From positions 10,216,001 to 10,280,000 of the forward strand of contig OZ038464.1 in assembly GCA_964036295.1 (NCBI GenBank): a DNA stretch of 64,000 nt, in the 5' to 3' direction. Origin of the DNA: Plumapathes pennacea (taxonomy: Eukaryota > Cnidaria > Anthozoa > Antipatharia > Myriopathidae). The notes beneath the pieces were generated by a model. The model did not search any database, was not told the DNA's origin, and saw nothing but the letters and a program-made list of their open reading frames with translations. Positions 1-11,027 of the stretch are shown here, in pieces (the stretch's first letter is position 1; every line of letters begins with the position of its first letter). Position numbers and translations under genes: made by a program.

Positions 1-100
1 TATTACAACTCACACACGAGTCTCATGCGACCCCAATAACCTGATGCGTTGTTAACTAGTTAACTAATAATAAATTACCTCTGACCTACTACACTTGCAG

Positions 101-2365
101 CTGGAACACTCTTTGGTCAAAAACATATGTTGTGTCAGTTGGACTGCCGGGCCAGTATCCAGCCTTCACAGTGTCACCAAGAGTACAGAGTGGAAGAACT
201 GCACAGCTATTGCACTGCCTTTTGGTGACATTCAAATCAAAACGACCTAAAATGAGTAAACAATAAAAGAATAAAGAAGATGGAATAAAAATGCAGTATT
301 ATGTCAGAAGCAATAACAATATAAATTGAATAGAAACATTTCATAATTCTCTCTTGAGTTGTATGAAAATAGAAATAATCTAAATTTACATTCCTGAGTG
401 CAAGAATAATACTACTGATGGAGAAGCACCCCTGTCTGCTGAAACTTTAGTGTACTGTGGTGTGGAAACATGCCGTAATTACCATTGTCCTTTTGAAAAA
501 TTTTCCAAAATATAAAAACTACAAATTTACCTTCTGGTGTGACAACACTCAATACTTCAGTAGCTGGTGAGATTGTGAGCGCTTCAGCCCTACTAGAAGG
601 GCAGCATTAAACACTTCCAAATGATACTAATTTTGCTAAAGGAAAAGGATCTCATCAAGGAAATACACAAACAAATCAATTAAAACAAAAATATCAACAA
701 CAATCAAGAGCTTTTGCAAAGAAGGCTTAATTATGTGGGTTTAAATCCAATTCACTGTAGTTACGTATGTATTTGCTTAAAGCAGCCATCACAGTCTACT
801 GCAGATGTTGGTGGAATCGGCTTAAAGTGTCCATCAACAAATGCATCTCTATCATGAAATGGGAGGTTTTTGTGATGAAATTCATCACATGGGCCACACA
901 ACATTCAATGACACTGCATCTGACTACACAGTTTGCAGTTTGACAAAGCTGAGAGGCTGCACCTGACATGCTCTCACGTGTCACCATGGCTTCAAACAAT
1001 TTCTATCGACAGCTGCTCCAATTCTCTGACAACGAGGTCATGCGCTCTACCCAAGTCTGTTTTAGTGGCTCATTATCGAGCAGAAGTTCTTGGCATTTTC
1101 CAAAGGCATCTTCAAGACTGTCACCTGTGAGTTTTCATTAAAATAAATTATGGTTTTTCTGTTTTTTAAACATTTTGATATCATTCAATCTTATATCAAC
1201 CTGTGTATAATATTCTTGGTATTATTTTATTGATTTGCACATTCTATCAGCAGACAATATTTTATCAGTGGTAATACACTGAAACTGCGTTTTTTTGTAG
1301 ATTTAGAATTTAAAAAGCAAACACCAGCAGTGTTTATGGTCACAAGCACTCACTGCATAAACTTCCTCTCAACAGAGATGTACTGCACTAATTTCTTAAC
1401 CACCACTACCAACCTGGTGATCAATGGCTATTCTATGCAAGAAGCACATACAGTACCTTCAGCTTCTGTTGATTCTTGATCACTCGGTTCCGTTGATGGT
1501 TCAACGTATCCGGCAGTGGCTTAAAAAGAAATAAAAAGAAATGAAATACATAAAATAAAAGTTGCCTTGTTAAAGTGCCTATAAGCCTTGAGACGTTACG
1601 TTTTTATATGAAAGTAAGAAGTAATCTAAACAACTTATGGCCAAAGAAACTCTGCTCCGAAGCGTTTTTTATATATTTTTCCGCCCAGCAAACATGCGAT
1701 TTTGACCGCCATTTTGAATCTGACCGCGCAAAGTTTTTCGATCGAGAGCCTGGGTTATGACGTCAGAGGAGGGATTCGTTTCTTGTCAAACAAGACTTTC
1801 ACACAGATTTTGCAGTTGACGAGGTGAGAATTATGCTCATAGATGTGTTGTCGAGAAAAACGTAACCAAGGGAAAAAACAACTAAGGTAAAGAGACGCCA
1901 AAGCGATGCCAGTGCCTTCTCTGACGTCACAGATCCAGTCTCCCATGTCGCTCGGTTAAGATTTCGGAATTCTGAGTTCAACCACGTGAAAAAAGTATAA
2001 GAACGCTTCGGAACGGAGTTTCTTTGAATATAAGTTGCTTAGATCACTTCCTACTTTCATATAAAAGCGTAACGTCTGAAGGCTTATAGGCACTTTAAAA
2101 GAGCACAATGTATTAGCATAATATTTACCATCAACAGGTAGGTGAGTTTTCTGCTACTCTGAGAATAACTTCTTGGTGGTGTTGGCCTGTACGGAGTCAC
2201 TGTTTTATGGATGCCAGTGACAGGGTCCTGGTGAAAGTCATAATATACTGGCTTCCTTGGCTTCTTGGGCTCCTTCAAGAGTTCGTAACACGTGCCTCTT
2301 CCAGTTCTTCTTTTGGGCTCTTTTTTACCTTTATCTTTTTCCGAGTTCTGGATGCCATTTTGCAA
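101..2365 (-). pseudogene. KDZ-like transposase, N-terminal exons (broken)
   Basis: Spliced minus-strand fragments resemble the cysteine-cluster N-terminal half of KDZ (Kyakuja-Dileera-Zisupton) transposases. The most upstream piece (about 2365-2129) is basic and Pro-rich and ends at a GTAAAT donor. A short acidic exon lies near 1523-1458. Around 1130-784 the frame shows a Cys/His cluster (C..C, LCGPCDEFHHK, PFHDRDAF) followed by FKPIPPTSAVD, and near 250-101 RQCNSC and GYWPGSPTD, both typical of the cluster preceding the KDZ catalytic core. The catalytic core would lie beyond the left edge of the window. An in-frame stop and a frame change interrupt the 1130-784 exon, so this copy looks dead. 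A MITE sits in the intron at 1574-2094. Family assignment is by recognition of the cysteine cluster and is moderately sure; exon borders are approximate. Confidence 0.5.
1574..2094. mobile_element. TTAA-type MITE with ~110-bp inverted ends
   Basis: The element begins AGTGCCTATAAGCCTT and ends with the inverted complement. The two arms match over roughly 110 bp with scattered substitutions (left 1574-1685, right 2094-1985). It is flanked on both sides by TTAA (1570-1573 and 2095-2098), the duplication typical of Kolobok and piggyBac elements. There is no transposase ORF, so it is non-autonomous. Its ends differ from those of the Kolobok at 18793-22777, so another autonomous family should mobilise it. 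Confidence 0.88.
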
Positions 2366-2494
2366 GTCAGAATGTGGGCCTCAATAAACTTTAGTGTCTA
2401 GAGTCTACTCCATTATGATCTATTGCATTCATGATATTCATTAATCTCAGTGAATTTGTAGCTTCATGATAGTCACTAGTCTTAGCTCGAGAAT

Positions 2495-3460
2495 GTGTTG
2501 ACTAGAGTCTTCGTCACAGGCAACTGATTCTTGTTCAGGTTTTTTTCTGAAGCTCGATCCTCTTCAGGAATATCCTCAAAAACTTCTGTGTGATTGGAGA
2601 TCCATTTGTGAATTTTTAAGCCCGCCTGGTCTCCCATCTTGTTCAGTTGTCATCTCGTTTTTTTAGCTTTGCTTGAACTATCGAGGGAAGGTATAAGAAT
2701 CTCCATGTACCAATGTTTCTGGACTGTGATGGCTACCAATGGGTACTCATTGCGGTGGTCTTCTGCATGTATTTGCCACATGTACTGTGCACAAAAGGGA
2801 TGTTCATAGATCTCTGGCTTCTTACTTTGGTCGAGATCACGCCACAGGAATTGGTGTAGCTGCTAATCTGCAGGCGGTAGGATTGACTGATGGTTACATT
2901 TGGCTTGTCTACAACAAGGGACACTTGTTCCTTGTGAAACTTGACCAGGATGTCAAAAACGTCACTCTGGAGCTTGGGACCTGTCTAGGCTTTTGCGTTC
3001 AAGCTTTTACCCTCAAATTGTGCCATTCCGTCAATTATGGTTTGCACTTTCGTTGTGTACTTGTCAGGGCGAACAACTGGAAAGTGTGGAAGGAGCCATT
3101 TACATTCAGGTCTTTGTTCTTCAGGAGGGATCCGGCAGATGTAGTTTTTATCCAAGTAGCCATTAAGGACTCACTGATGCACGGAAGCCACTTCTTTCTC
3201 CTTAAATAAGCTTCTGTTCCGTGTACACTAGCCATCTTTTACCCAAAGTTAGATTGTTGGGTAATCTTGGGCGATCTTCCCTCCAGGGAACTGCCCCCTG
3301 AGAGTGCCTGCCATCAAACTTCAAGGACTTGCTGACCTTCCTCCATGCCAGCTTTTCGTGTGGTGTCAATTTGGGGGTGGTTGCAGTGATTCCAGTTGTT
3401 TCCAGATCCCAAGACTGCTTTAGTAGTGCACTAAACTCTGAGATTATATTAACACAGAGT
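2495..3460 (-). pseudogene. BEL/Pao reverse-transcriptase fragment
   Basis: Minus-strand frames spell a BEL/Pao RT in the right order but with many frame changes and stops: the pre-RT stretch (KLTPHEKLAW, AVPWREDRPRLPNN) near 3400-3240, the middle palm near 3060-2800, the conserved Cys-rich segment next to AEDHRNEYPL near 2790-2740, and the post-RT stretch GDQAGLKIHKWISNHTEV near 2640-2560. The position of the catalytic YxDD box (near 2715) reads YMEI, so both acidic residues are disturbed. No LTR, integrase or gag is attached. This is an old truncated copy. Confidence 0.75.
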
Positions 3461-3640
3461 GGCTGTTGATTAAAACCTTATTATCTGTTCAGTAAACAAA
3501 CGTCACGTAATGGTAATACCTAATAATAGAAACATGTAATTACACGATTTTCTGTTAATTTTTTATTTATTTTGATGCATGATTAATCATGGGTTTTACT
3601 AAAATGTTAGTGAAGCCATGGCTGTTTATATTGAGGTGAT
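3440..3640 (+). repeat. ~190-bp interspersed repeat unit (single copy)
   Basis: One copy of a unit recognised by TTAACACAGAGTGGCTGTTG, then TTCAGTAAACAAACGTCAC, a run ending near CATGATTAATCATGGG and a closing ATGTTAGTGAAG. Further copies lie at 4228-4533, 36680-36830 and 40005-40560, all on the plus strand. It has no coding potential I can see. Confidence 0.7.
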
Positions 3641-4227
3641 TCCATCGAAAGTGAAGTTGCGGTGATTTTCTTTTGAAACTTTGCACAATTATTAATTAGC
3701 TATAGTACTTAGAAAAAATAGAACAAAAAAATGGGGTTATGGTGTTGTTTCCACGCTACATGGCTGTGTTGTAGACCTACTTTGCTATGTGACAACAGTA
3801 TGGAATAAATGTGAAAAGAGATCCTGAAGAGAGAATGTAGTATTGTTATTGTGATAATACATCATTACTGTGAAATGCCCATAGTGGCAAAAAATGGAAA
3901 ATAAAAAGTAAACACATATCAAGCTAATGAAATAATAGGTAATTTGGTCATTTTCACGCTTCCTGTGCCTAGCAACACATCGCAACAGTGATTTAATGGG
4001 AATGTTTCAAAATTGAGAGGTGAAAATTTCTTTAAATTCGACTATGTAATGGAGAGTCTTGTTTTCTTAAAATATATGAAATAAAAGAGGGGGTCACCGC
4101 ACTCGTTATAACTGCAGCGCTTGCAGATTAGTCTTTACTAGTGTACTAGTGCCCAGGCCCCTCATTGATATGATGGCAATCAAAAACGGCGTTTCTATCG
4201 TTTTCAAAAAGGTTTACTAGTTCGATT

Positions 4228-4533
4228 ATGTACTAAAGAGTGACTGTTGTATAAAACATTACTATCTGTGCAGTACAGAAACATCACATAACGTCATGGT
4301 GACGCCTTATATTACAAGCATCTAATGACAATTTCTGTTTAATTTCTATTTAGTTTATTACATGATTAATCATAACTTTTCCTTACAATGTTAGTAAAAC
4401 TACTGCTAGCTGTGCTTATTTTAACACAGTGACTGTTGTATAAAACATGATTATCTGCGCAGTATACAAATGTCACATCAGGTCATGGTGACGATTTATA
4501 ATTGAAGCATGCAATTAGATAGTTTCTGTTAAG
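4228..4533 (+). repeat. Two tandem copies of the ~190-bp unit
   Basis: Two partial head-to-tail copies of the unit seen at 3440-3640 (GTGACTGTTGTATAAAAC repeated about 195 bp apart). The array runs directly into the CCCCGAGC start of the 1.35-kb repeat. The 3641-4227 interval just before it is AT-rich with no recognisable gene. Confidence 0.65.
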
Positions 4534-5875
4534 TTTTCCCCGAGCAAAGCGAGGATAATAATCACAACACTGATGCTGCAAAATTGCCTTATTTTAAGAC
4601 TCCAAGCGTGCTACCATCTCGAAATTTAATGTTTGTATGCCGGTCTGTCGTACAACTTTTTAGGCCAAGTGCCTAAGGCAATGACGTAATGATTATCGAT
4701 TAGTGTCTCCACCAGTGTTTTTACTGACACTCGAAGGATTTGAATGAAGCAATAATTGTACATAACTGCGTTCACGAAAATGAATTGAAAACTTGAAACA
4801 GAACGGTCTCGTGAAACTCGTCTTCAAAAGAGAAGGGAACAGGCACAGGCAAGGCAAAATCGTGAAATGATCAAACAGCGGCAAATATGTCTAGAGAAAA
4901 GACAACAAACATGCTATAAGGCATGCTGAAGAAACGGCTCCGCAAAGGGAACAGCGCTTGAAAGCAAATCGGGAGCTTCAGATGCCGTTTTGTGTTAAAC
5001 TCAGATACTTATTCAGAAGGACAAGCAACAAAGGTTAGTCAGTGGAAATCGAACAATCACCGTGAGAAGTATATTCTACCCGTATCTTGTAACTTGATCA
5101 CTTCAAGAATGTATTAAAATTTGTATGCTGATCATTTTCCCTCAAGGTATTGTTTTAATGCGCTTCTTTTGCAAGTTTTGGCTACCGTATTTGCTCAGAG
5201 CAATCGAACTTAGAGTTCTAAATAATTTAGTCAGATGTCTTATTTTTTCTTTCAAGACTAAAACTGTAACAAATGCTGTAATCTGGCATATGGTGATTGC
5301 AGCAAGAATTGATCACAAGCCCTTAAAAGTATGACTAAGTCTGAAAGCCGTGTATAATTTGAAGTAAACTATTCAAGTTTTGCTTTGATTGTGGGAGAAA
5401 TCATGTTGTTTTGAACGGGGTCGCATACAAAACAATTCGAGATCATGAAACATGCATTCCTGAGTCTGGTGCATGCGGTCCAGAGTAAAAACAAATTGCA
5501 CAGGAAGCCCATTAAATTGAACTGCCTATAAATTCAAAATTGGAAAATCAGTGTTCCTTTTTTTCCTGTACAACGATGGTTGACCAACTTCAAAATTTGA
5601 GTATTAAATTTTGAGAATGTGCTTGGCAGACTGTATGAATTAATTTGATGTGCTGACCGTAGGAAATACGTACTTTGTCACGCAATCAACTCTTCTTTTC
5701 AGTGCAAAAGTATAACACGCCATTCTTTTTCTCCTTTCTTTGCGTGTAGCACTTGACTTAAAGATAAGATTGAGTCAACATTTCGGTAAGACAAAGGCTA
5801 CTCTTGTTGGGAGTACCAAAGTAAAAGTCCCATCAATGGCTGAGCAAGGGGTATCTGCGATTATTGTATTTCTAG
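4534..5875 (+). repeat. 1.35-kb long direct repeat, copy A
   Basis: This stretch is a diverged copy of 42666-44017 on the same strand. Shared landmarks are TTTTCCCCGAGC at the start, an Arg/Glu-rich reading stretch near 4805-4900 (LQKRRE, ARQNRE), a GTATTGTTTTAATGCGCTTC segment near 5147, and GGGTATCTGCGATTATTGTA at the end. In copy B the basic stretch is an open ORF of 93 aa; here it is closed by frame changes. Copy A is preceded by ~190-bp repeat units, and copy B is preceded by such units ~2.1 kb upstream, so the two may form part of a compound repeat. Confidence 0.8.
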
Positions 5876-6169
5876 CTTTGTTTAATACGTGCGTAATCAT
5901 GGGTAATCCTTTGGAGACTTAAAAACAAGGTTAACTGTGCTTATATTGTCACCACATGGCTTTTGATTAAAACATCCTTGCGGTGGAGACTGCAAGTGGG
6001 TCATCATCTCGAAATATGATGTTCGTGTGTCTGTCTGGTGTATGTCCTCTAGGTGGGGTTGCTAACAGTTTCCATAGAGCACTGAGGGAGATGATTTTGT
6101 ACAAGATGCTGATATGAAACAAAAAAGAGAGAAAGGTGCCAGGTGGATAACCAAGTGGTCACATCTTTA
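5876..6169. other. Intergenic stretch with a partial ~190-bp unit
   Basis: Contains a short remnant of the ~190-bp repeat (GGTTAACTGTGCTTATATTG and TGGCTTTTGATTAAAAC near 5930-5980). Otherwise nothing coding is visible. Confidence 0.4.
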
Positions 6170-6800
6170 TTGTTAGCAACACAGCTGGTGATAATGGTTA
6201 AGGGTCATCTGGGTCTGATGGTATTGCTGCAATCGGGGGCACATTGGCTGCACCATGAGGGTGACTAGCAGCTCATGCTTGAGCTGAGTGCTTCTGAGCT
6301 GCAAACATGGCATCCAACAAGCAACAGATGGTTCCTCCCTTATTCTCCCATACACCTCTGAAGTGCGAAGCATGAGGAGCTTAAAGATCCACTTGCACCA
6401 TTGGTCCTTGAGATACCGCTCTATTTTCTGCTGCTCCATCTCTTTCAAGGCTTCATCTAATTCAGACTTTCCTCTGATGAATTTTGCACCTCTCTCATCT
6501 AAGCAGAGTCAGCGGGCCATGCAGTGCGAGGAACTGTCTCAACATGCAGACGAAGGAACTTGCATCATAGAACTTGCCTCAGTGAGTATGGCTCTGCTGA
6601 GGCAGGTGAAGACGAGTCTCCAGCACTTTGAGTTAGCTGCTCTTCCTCTCATCATGCAGGTCTGGACTGACCAGAGGCCAGACACATCAAATCCGACGTT
6701 GTTTAATGGTGGTGCTATCCCTGTTCAGTCAGCTGGTAGGTCAGCCATGTATTGCTCCTCTGTGGTCCTCGTAGCTTCTCACAGATTACGCATAGACTGA
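6170..6800 (-). pseudogene. BEL/Pao integrase fragment
   Basis: The minus strand carries a degraded BEL/Pao integrase core. In order there are a MADLPAD-like segment near 6750, a GFDVSG segment at the position of the first catalytic region near 6700, and a C-terminal helix region reading ELDEALKEMEQQKIERYL near 6460-6400, followed by a frame-shifted remnant of the Glu-containing catalytic region near 6390-6340. Stops and frame changes are frequent and no LTR is recognisable. It may derive from the same decayed insertion as the RT piece at 2495-3460, since both are minus strand, but repeats lie between them. Confidence 0.65.
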
Positions 6801-8050
6801 CACAGCATGAAAAAGCAGATTTAATGAAGGTTAATGGTTGCATAAAAGTTGTGTAAACATCGAGTTTAAACGCCTTTACACCAGATTTATGACGTGTAAA
6901 GTTCAGCTTTACGTAAGCCTTGCTCTTGGGCTTAAGAGTGTGTCCATGGGAGGGCCAGGCAGGGGTGGCACATGCTATCTCTCCGATTTGGATGAAACCT
7001 GGCCAGTTTGAAGGGGTTACCTCAAAACTACTTAAGTCCAAGTTACTCGAAATTTGAACAAAACGGGGGGGTGGGGGGAGTTGACCACCCCCCTTGTTTT
7101 CAGGACCAAAGTCAATCACTAAAAAATGGCACTACATGTAGACGGCTCTCCTGTGCACAGGATTTGTTACATCTTCGTAATATTTTGTATCAGCAATGCT
7201 TAGTCCCTAATTAGTTGAATGTCAGGTTCTCAGCATTGTGTGTTAAATTACCTGTCAATCAAGACCTGCCAATCAACCACCATTTTGCACTCTTTTTTAC
7301 TAAGTGATAAAACATGGATATTTGAGTCAAAATATCTCAAAAAACCCAACTCATCTGGCAAGGAAAAGCATATCACCTCAAAACCAACACTTTCTACTAA
7401 CATCAACTGCAATAAAATTTTTGAGCATTCCTAATGTTTTTGCACAGCAGATCAGCAAACCCAAGGCTTAACACAGGGTACCCACATCAAATGGGAATCG
7501 AAAAATCTGTGATTGTGATGAATGGCAATGTGGAGCTTCAGAATTGAAAATTATTTTTCAGGTTAGCACTGACTAAAATAAATCTGCTAAAATCAGAAAA
7601 AATAACCCTGAAACTACATAAACAAGCAGTATAACACGTTTGCAATACTGAAAGGTCTCTTTTTACAACTAAGCTGAGCTAGTGGTTGAATAGATTGTAG
7701 CTGACAATAAATATACTCACAAGCTTATCTTAGCCAAGTTGTGTAAGTAGGTAATCTCTCAGGCTCGGAGCCTTCAAAGGTAAATAGTCATTCCAGATTA
7801 AATAGCCTAGCCACATATTCTCCAAGTTTATCAACAAATCAGACGTAGATGAACCCCTTTAACCCACTCTGTTAGCAGTTCTATATGAATTTCTAAGCTA
7901 GTCAAATATCCTGATTTTTTTTTTCATTCTAAATTCTTCGAGATTCATGGGAAATTTAGGGTTATCATAAGCTAAAATTATGTGTCCAAAATAATGACTT
8001 GCAAGTCACTCGCTATAAGTAAACAAGGCTTAGCCTAAAGCTCTACTTTT
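6801..8050. other. Non-coding stretch with a G-rich hairpin
   Basis: No gene is recognisable. The one structural item is a G-run block followed by its complement: GGGGGGTGG at 7066-7074 pairs with CCACCCCCC at 7085-7093 around a short loop. The remainder is AT-rich single-copy-looking sequence. Confidence 0.4.
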
Positions 8051-10635
8051 CTAATGTCTGGTGATCTCCTCTGCGTTGGTGACGAAGTCCTCTTCCTGCT
8101 CCTCTCTTGTGGTGGCTGTGGCTGCCTGAAAGCTGATTCTCCTACTGTGATATAGGGAAGATAGCCTGCTGAAATATTGTGCTACCTGATCAGGGGTGAG
8201 CCATTCGTTCTGGCGGAAAAGCTTGTTCCCGTCAGGGCCTTGAGCAGATCTCATTTTGGTGGCAACATTGGCAGCATTTGATGGCCTTCCTCGCCTTGCA
8301 TGAAGATTTCTTTAAGATGACTTCATACAACCTCAGGAAATCTTACTGTGTGCTTGGATCTCTTCAGGCCCCATCCGCGCTCACTGGACACACGCACCCG
8401 TCACTGGATTGGTCTCAGTAGTGGATGAGGAGGCCGAAGGCTGACTCTCGCTCGGGCTCCCTCATGTGTTTTCCAACATCCAGGTGTTTCTGTAAAGTAC
8501 TGAATGATTGGTAGCGCTTAATACAGCCTTCCTCTGGACAACAGAACGCTGAGGCTTCTGCCTGATCAGTACTCGGTGGAGGAGCTGTAGAAGTGCCAGG
8601 CTCTGAAGCAGGGGGTAGTGCTTGTACAACTCTGGTGTGGGCAGAAAATACCCCAGTCTCTACAGTAGGAGTGCTGAAGGGGTGGATGGTCAGGACATTG
8701 GTTGGGCCTTGCGGGTTGCCATAGCGAAGCAGCTGACTCTTGGTAAACACTTTTCCTGGACTGACTGGCATTGGCGATCTGCTGGTGACATGTCCTTCCC
8801 GGCCTGGGGCTCGCTGAAGTCGTAGTGCCTGACGTTAATGCCAACGTGATTACCAAGACAGGGCAAGGACAAGATCAGACATGCACAATGGTAGCATGCA
8901 GCATTATCTGATCTCAAGAATGCTTCTGTGACATTTGGTTGCAAAATCTTTACTGCTCAGAGGCTGTGCTCTATGATCGATAGGACAGCGAACCAATTCT
9001 GTGTACAGATGTTCACAGCATGAATGAAGCCCCTAGTCTAAAAATTAAGGACAAGACGAATAATAAAGTAAAATGATTAAAAGAAATACTACAAGTACAT
9101 ATATGCCTGCATAATATCTAGTTAGCGGCCATCTTTTTGGGCGACCATCATCTATTAAGCAGCCACTTGTCAGATCTTGTCAAAGTCCCAATATATGTAT
9201 TTATCAACTCATTCATTGTAATATCAAACCACTCATAAGCGGTCAACCTCTATTAAACAGCCAATTGTCAAGCTCCTGAGCATAGCCCCTTAATAGAAGT
9301 TCCGCAATCTCGTATAACAGCACAGTTAATCACTTCAATCTCTCCAGCTTTGTTCTTCATGATCAGAGCGCTGACATGCCCAGATTTGCCTTTCTTACCG
9401 AACCAGTCCCGCTGTGTTTCATGGAAACTGGCCAGCAGGAACTTCATGGCCCAGTCCATTACAATCAGCACTTGCTGGTTGCTAAGCTCATTAATGATAT
9501 TGCTCTTGGCATCATCCTGATGCGCAGCGTGGACAATGCGAGCCTTCCACTCCTTAATCTTGGGGATGGCTGTTTCTGTGTCATGCCGTATCTCTGCATG
9601 CTGATCATCTGGGCTGAAAGATGACAATGCAGCCGAATGATATAATCAAATAGTTTTTTTTAGTATAAGTACTTTACGTAAACAGGTTCAACTAGTGTGC
9701 AATGTGTTTGTCACTAATGTAGGGTCTCCATTAAGGTAATGTGATTGCACATGAGTGGTTTTACCAACTCTGTCAATTTTGACAACTGTGAAAGTTATGA
9801 GATCTTTTATGTTTTTCATGAGATTTTTACATAAAGAAACACAGCAGAGTTCACTTTCGTGGATGCTCTGCACCCCACATAATTTTTTGTGTTACAAATT
9901 ATTACGTCAATCCAACATGACTGCCGTGAGATAAGCCGAATTTCGGAAACACACAGGAATAACGCAAAAATTAGTTCAGTGACCTAGCCTGAAATTTTGG
10001 GTATAGGTTTCTTCGTGTAAGATTTGCATTTTGAAGAAAAAAGAAAAAAAATATGTGGAGCACTTGTTTCGGGAATTGGGTGAAAGCTGGTACGCTTATA
10101 TGTAAACTTGTTTTCGGGCAGAAAGCGAGTAATATACCAGCTACAGAGTCCGTGACCCCCCTTAGTTTTGTAAAGTCGAATCTGGTACACAAAAGGATTC
10201 TTTTTAGCGAATTTAAGCAAAATCTGTACAGTAGGAATTACAGGATTGCATTACCTTAAGCGGCGAGAAGGTATGAAGTGTGGCCACTTTATAGAGGTTT
10301 CATCAATTACCCAATTTCAGACTCACCCTCCCCCTACTACTACTACTACATGGCTGAATGCACTTGATTTTGCTGTGAAAGATCAATTTTCTATTGCTAA
10401 ATGTTTACCTGTATGCTATGTCATCAGAAGACATTGCCACTTGAATATCAAGAAGTACATTCTTGCTCTCTTCATAACGACCACACACGATGTCATGAAG
10501 GTGATTGCATGTGCCATTGAACTCTGGTTCGGATGTGCTCAGTGCATACACTGCAGTGGTCTTTAGGTATTGTCTGCTGCTCTTTAGCTGACGCTTCAGT
10601 TGCTGCGCCTTTTGCTCATTCAGACCTTTCATGCA
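8051..10635 (-). pseudogene. Family A: C2H2-containing DDE-like multi-copy gene, broken
   Basis: Read on minus: an N-terminal exon (about 10635-10407) ending at a GTAAAC donor; an exon at 9627-9268 with IPKIKEWKARIVHAAHQDDA and VLIVMDWAMKFL, then DWFGKKGKSGHVSAL; an exon near 8944-8750 with RSDNAACYHCA and YDFSEPQAGKD; a C2H2 finger near 8550-8440 (CCPEEGCIKRYQSFSTLQKH); and a C-terminal stretch at 8254-8051. Asp in VMDWAMK, Asp in SDNAACYH and the following acidic DFSEP suggest an RNase-H-fold, transposase-like core, but that is inference. The region between 8750 and 8720 has frame changes and lacks the expected middle. I recall this architecture as a multi-copy cnidarian family of unknown function. 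The N-terminal exon is split by the BEL/Pao element at 10636-15504. Confidence 0.55.
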
Positions 10636-10913
10636 TGTTCCAGACTTTTCACTTTAATGGCAAGATACACGTGACACGATTCAACTAGAACAGCAAATAA
10701 TACAGTTACGATTGCGCAAAAAAGCAGGAAAAGGAAAAACAAAGTTTACTTACTCACGTTGAGCTCCAGTGAAAAGTGAAAGAAAATACGCTTGCAGTAC
10801 AATATTTACTTTCGCATTTGCATACTAAAAGTTGAAAACAAAAGAGCGAAACAAAACGACTAATTAACAAAAAGACTTGGTGCGAGGCTTGAATTCCTGG
10901 ATTAGCCGTAACA
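10636..10913 (-). repeat. 3' LTR of the BEL/Pao element
   Basis: 278-bp repeat, TG...CA bounded, nearly identical to 15221-15504. Differences include a few substitutions and a short indel (CAAGATACACG here against CATTGCGAAGATATACG there). The low divergence points to an insertion younger than most other repeats here. Confidence 0.9.
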
Positions 10914-11027
10914 TTCCGGCCCCATGGACTGCATCCAACAAGATGAAGTTCGTCCTAATCTTATTTTAATTAAATCAGTCACTAATAGGCGGCCCCTTTG
11001 TCTGCTTAAGTCGACTCACACATAGTC

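Noticed and set aside
2739-3209. 156-codon plus-strand ORF
   Set aside because: It lies antisense to a BEL/Pao RT fragment whose minus-strand motifs are clear, so the plus frame is a shadow.
6288-6800. 170-codon plus-strand ORF
   Set aside because: Antisense to the BEL/Pao integrase remnant; no domain on plus.
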